Positions 60,546 to 64,000 of a stretch of DNA of 64,000 nt are shown here, in pieces. The position numbers were made by a program, and so were the translations under genes. Under the pieces are notes generated by a model, which saw only the letters and a program-made list of their open reading frames with translations, was not told the origin of the DNA and did no database searches. Numbering within the stretch: position 1 is the first letter of the stretch; every line of letters starts with the position of its first letter. The DNA is from Parus major (taxonomy: Eukaryota; Chordata; Aves; Passeriformes; Paridae): the NCBI RefSeq assembly GCF_001522545.3, contig NC_031770.1, positions 106,804,130-106,868,129 of the forward strand, written 5' to 3'.

Positions 60546-60598
60546 GTTTAAATTGTTATTAGGTTCAGAGGGAAGCTGGTCAAACAACCTGCAAAGCA
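60546..60598 (+). repeat. 53-bp dispersed direct repeat, copy B
   Basis: Same length and orientation as 59424-59476, about 1.12 kb downstream, with three substitutions. Copy B lacks the extra upstream TTTAAATTG units of copy A. Confidence 0.9.
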
Positions 60599-62680
60599 CT
60601 TTGACTCGCTACACTCAGCATCATGATGTGGTTCCCAAACCCTCAGGGACAAAAGCTGCTCCTCTGGAGGGAAATTCACCCCACTGATTTTCAGATGAGA
60701 TGGACTGTGCTCCTTTATTTACCATTTGACTCCTCACTGACCACAGAGGGGGCCCAGAAAATGAAAAATAATTGAGCTTAGACCTCTGAATTATCTTTCA
60801 AATAGAAGAATCTTGTAACAGGAGGGCTTTTGCAAATGTTTGTGGCAGGCTGGCGTGTCAGTCAAATTGATCCCTAATCACTGCAGACATCTACTTGACT
60901 CCAGGAGCTTCTTGGCAGACAGAGGATGGTGATGGGATAATAGCCCAGGGAAAAATTTCTGGCTAGGGAAAAAAAAGTCTGAAAACTACTGGCAGTGAAA
61001 CTTTGGGATCAATGAGGTGCTTGAAATTTCTGTGGAGGAAATACATGGGAATGTTGACACCAGCCCTGAGCAGCACCATCACCTTGTGACTTTATACCTT
61101 CTGCATAAAAAATGTCTTAGAGCATTTACCCCTCTTGGCATGAGACTTTTTTTTGACAGCTGATTCCTACTTAGGCATGAATCCTTAGTGTGCTTCAGAA
61201 GGGAAGGCAGCTGAAAATAGAATCAATGCTGTTTTAAAAATAGGAAAGCTATTAAAAATAGGACACTACAGCTTGAAAAAATAAAGTTTTTATAAGTAAA
61301 GGCTGTTGTGACATAGGCAATTCCATGAGTCTAGCATTCACAAACTAGAAAATGACAAGGATGTAGTGTAGAAAAACTGTGCATTTAGAACTGGAGAGAA
61401 GGAAAAAATGTAAATTAGATAATGCTTACCTTGCCATTGGAAAACAGGACAGATGTTTATGTTTTTCTTTGTGGCTTTACATAAGTGTTGTCTGATATCC
61501 ATCAGGAGCTGTACACCCTTTCAGAGACAGGCAGGACCACAACACCCTTAGTGCCAAACTTTGCCCTTCTGAAGGTACAGTTAAGCAATTTGGAAATTGT
61601 CAAATATCCTGAGGTATTGGAAACTAGAAATTATGGAGGCAACATGGCAAGATCGGCATCTCTGTAAGCAGGAAGCAGCATGAAACTCTAAAGAGAAGAG
61701 GCTGTAAAGCTGCCAAATTAATATCCAGCCTCCTTACCAGGGCTGCACATCTTACACCAGAAATTCATCCCTCAGTGGGAAGTGAAACCCTCTCGTTAAA
61801 ACTAAAAATATTGCCTCTGCTTCTAATGAACATCGAAATGCTAATGGTAGAGCTTCTGTTCTCTGGGTGAAGGCTCACAGGAAGCCTCTCTGAGGGGTAA
61901 CAGAAGCAGGAAACTTAGGCTGGAGGCAAAACATTAATGAAAGTGGTCAAACTGGAGAAGGAGCAGCTTTGCAAAGGTTGATGGCAGATGATGAAGGAGG
62001 CGGGAATTTCTGTATAGACACTGCTGAGCACTTTATAAATTAAATTGAACTAGATGGTCAGAATGCTGCTACAGACTCTCAACACTGGAAAATTTATCAG
62101 CTTTCTATGCTGGGAACTGAGTCTGTGAAGTTTATTGATTGGCTACAAAAGGCTATGGTCTCTGCTTTTCATGGCATCCTGTTTATTACCACATGAGAAA
62201 TCATCAGGCTAACGAGAGGGATGGTCTTCAGAGGGCTCTGGATAGAGAAGTTATTGATTCTTCTAAAATAATACACCCTTGAGATACTGGGAAATGTCTC
62301 TGTACCTACTTCCAGGAAACACATATTTCTTGAGACATTAGCAAACTAGAGACAGTGACTTTTCACTAGATCCACAATTTAATATATGTTTTTTTTATTG
62401 GAAACACTACAAAACATTATGGCAAAAATGAATATGATTTTCCTGTTGCACTGGGTCAGTTTTGGCAGGAACCATATCTGGCCAATCTCAGAATCTTGTA
62501 TCTTCATGCAGAAGTAAATTGATGTAAATTAACAACTTGGTTTACATTCTATTTTAAAATTTCATTACTGGGCACATGATTAGGGTGATAATCCCCCATA
62601 AGATGCCTGGTACCACCAGGTTTCTCTCTTATCTGTTCCCAGGCACAGCAGTTGAATTATTAGCATCCATGGAGAGGCTA

Positions 62681-62717
62681 TTTTGCCTAATTTTGCTAAT
62701 TTTGGCTAATTTGCTAA
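62681..62717. repeat. TTTTGCTAA-like short tandem repeat
   Basis: Four imperfect 8-10-bp units (TTTTGCCTAA, TTTTGCTAA, TTTTGGCTAA, TTTGCTAA) lie head to tail. Confidence 0.85.
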
Positions 62718-63659
62718 TTTTGCATCTTGCTCCATGCCCTTCATGCATGTAGGAAGCCCTGCTCCAGAGCAAAGAAGGAAACAGGTCCCCTGTCTATCCA
62801 GCTGCCAGGAGTTTTCCCACTTCTTTACCCTCTCTGATCCATCCATGAACCTTGATGCAGCCCCATCACCTGTGTGTTCTGAGACCTGCCCTGCTTTGCT
62901 TGGAGCCTTCAGTGGTGTGAGGCTGGGAATACCCACAGAACTGTAAATTCAGTACCAAAATTTGCCTAAGGGATAATGCCAGTGCAGTACAGTGCTGTGA
63001 CAGGATAATGGTCTCCTGGCACAATAAAACTGCCAAAAAGAAGCCAGGCAGTTTATGGATAATAAATGTCAAACAGAGGTAGATGTTTATTTTCAAAACA
63101 TCACAAGCCTATTATCCTGTCAGACCCTCCTGTTTCGATTTCTTTATTTCCATTATGGTAAATGAATAAAGGAAAGTAAGGAATGAGATGTCCTGCAGGC
63201 CAATCACAAGCTCATTCAGCCTAAAGGCTCCAGTAAGGCATTAGTTTACTTCAACATACATTTTTTGGAGCAGCTGCCTTGCTCTGGTTCATGGACACAT
63301 GAACTTCAGCAGGACAGGAACCCCTCCACCTCTTCCAGGAGGTGTTTGTGTTCCAGTCTTGTAGTTCTTGCTGCTGCTAAGCCTTTTAGTCCTTTTAATC
63401 TTCATTCCAGTGAAGGGGAGCACATGGAGGGGAAACAAGGAGAAAACAATCGTCCCTGTGTCACACTGCTGGTGTCCTAATCATCTTGGCAGAGATGAGC
63501 ATTAATTGGGGGTAGATGAGGGTTGTGGGCAGAGTCAAACAAGACATGTTTATGTGGGTGTGATCACCCTGAGTTTCTAGAGGTAGGTAATGGGTATCCC
63601 CATTTATGCCCATATTGAAAATAGATGTGGGTAGAGTAAATCCAATGTCATCTTTTGTC

Positions 63660-63882
63660 ATAGAATCACAGAAATCACAGAATGGTTTGAGCTGGAAGAG
63701 ATCCTAAAGTTCCAAATCCTCTGCCATGTGCAGGGACACCATCCACCAGACCCAGTTGCTCCAAGCCCATCTAACCTGGCCTTGAACACTTCCAAAAATG
63801 GGGCATCCACAACTCTGGGCAACATGTGCCAGTGCTTTACTGCACTCAGAGTAAAGAATTTATTTTTTACATATGTTCCCTC
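63660..63882 (-). mobile_element. CR1 LINE 3'-end fragment
   Basis: The plus strand starts with a repeated tail (AGAATCACAGAAATCACAGA) and continues 'atggtttgagctggaagaga', 'ctctgccatgtgcagggaca', 'ctccaagcccatctaacctg', 'atggggcatccacaactctg' and 'cactcagagtaaagaattta'. It is a minus-strand, 5'-truncated, noncoding copy. Confidence 0.88.
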
Positions 63883-64000
63883 AGATGAGCATTTTGCACT
63901 CTTTCTTCCTTTTTTTGTTTTCTCTTTAATTGGTAGTGATGGTATTGATTATTTTTTAAACTATTTATATATTCATATTTTATATTGGTGTTTATTAAAT
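63883..64000. other. AT-rich end of window
   Basis: T-rich and AT-rich unique sequence up to the window edge. Nothing is recognised. Confidence 0.6.

Larger units (their letters stand above)
57866..63659. other. long unique noncoding stretch (about 5.8 kb)
   Basis: No gene is recognised. It holds a 20-bp perfect tandem duplication (58333-58372), an A-rich run before it (58302-58332), a 9-mer triplet (59407-59433), a 53-bp dispersed repeat pair (59424-59476 and 60546-60598) and a TTTTGCTAA-like tandem (62681-62717). Open frames are at most about 130 codons and unmatched. Confidence 0.5.

Overview
The window looks like noncoding DNA from a bird, most likely a passerine. The main evidence is about sixteen fragments of chicken-repeat-1 (CR1) LINEs, the dominant avian retroposon. 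They carry the characteristic 3' end (a 'ggttggaaggacctt'-type block and ATTCTGTG-like tails). There is also one avian-style solo retroviral LTR. No mammalian SINEs, bacterial gene organisation, operons or CRISPR are visible. The sequence is AT-rich with few CpGs. The species assignment is inference.

I recognise no host protein-coding exon, tRNA, rRNA or other RNA gene. The open reading frames present (longest 181 codons, 25970-26515 minus) match no family I know and are of a size that chance allows here. The only recognisable coding matter is decayed CR1 reverse-transcriptase (ORF2) sequence: at 1921-2109 (minus), at 2626-2742 (plus), and inside the CR1 at 45063-45525. The window is therefore best read as a gene desert or the interior of a very large intron.

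Layout. 1-10.3 kb: two CR1-clade relics, a long unique stretch with an AP-1-like motif cluster near 7.4 kb, and a CR1 with an internal deletion at 9.8-10.3 kb. 10.3-21 kb: unique DNA, a structurally complete solo LTR (14923-15605, AAGG target duplication), a long CCCTTT hexamer array (18632-18766) and a candidate regulatory block near 20.6 kb. 21-37 kb: seven CR1 pieces, one of them carrying a perfect tandem duplication at 27.3 kb, a GC-richer hairpin near 24.6 kb, and a perfect 16-bp inverted repeat at 33.55 kb. 37-57 kb: mostly unique DNA, an assembly gap flanked by an identical 95-bp repeat (44705-45049), four CR1 fragments, and a second gap inside a CTTTTT array (56764-56960). 57-64 kb: unique DNA with a 53-bp dispersed repeat pair, small tandem duplications and two CR1 3' ends.

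There is no set of genes acting together here. The points worth following are the LTR with its repeated promoter-proximal modules, the recent small duplications, the gap artefact, and several motif-dense unique segments that could be conserved regulatory elements. No new biological system was found.
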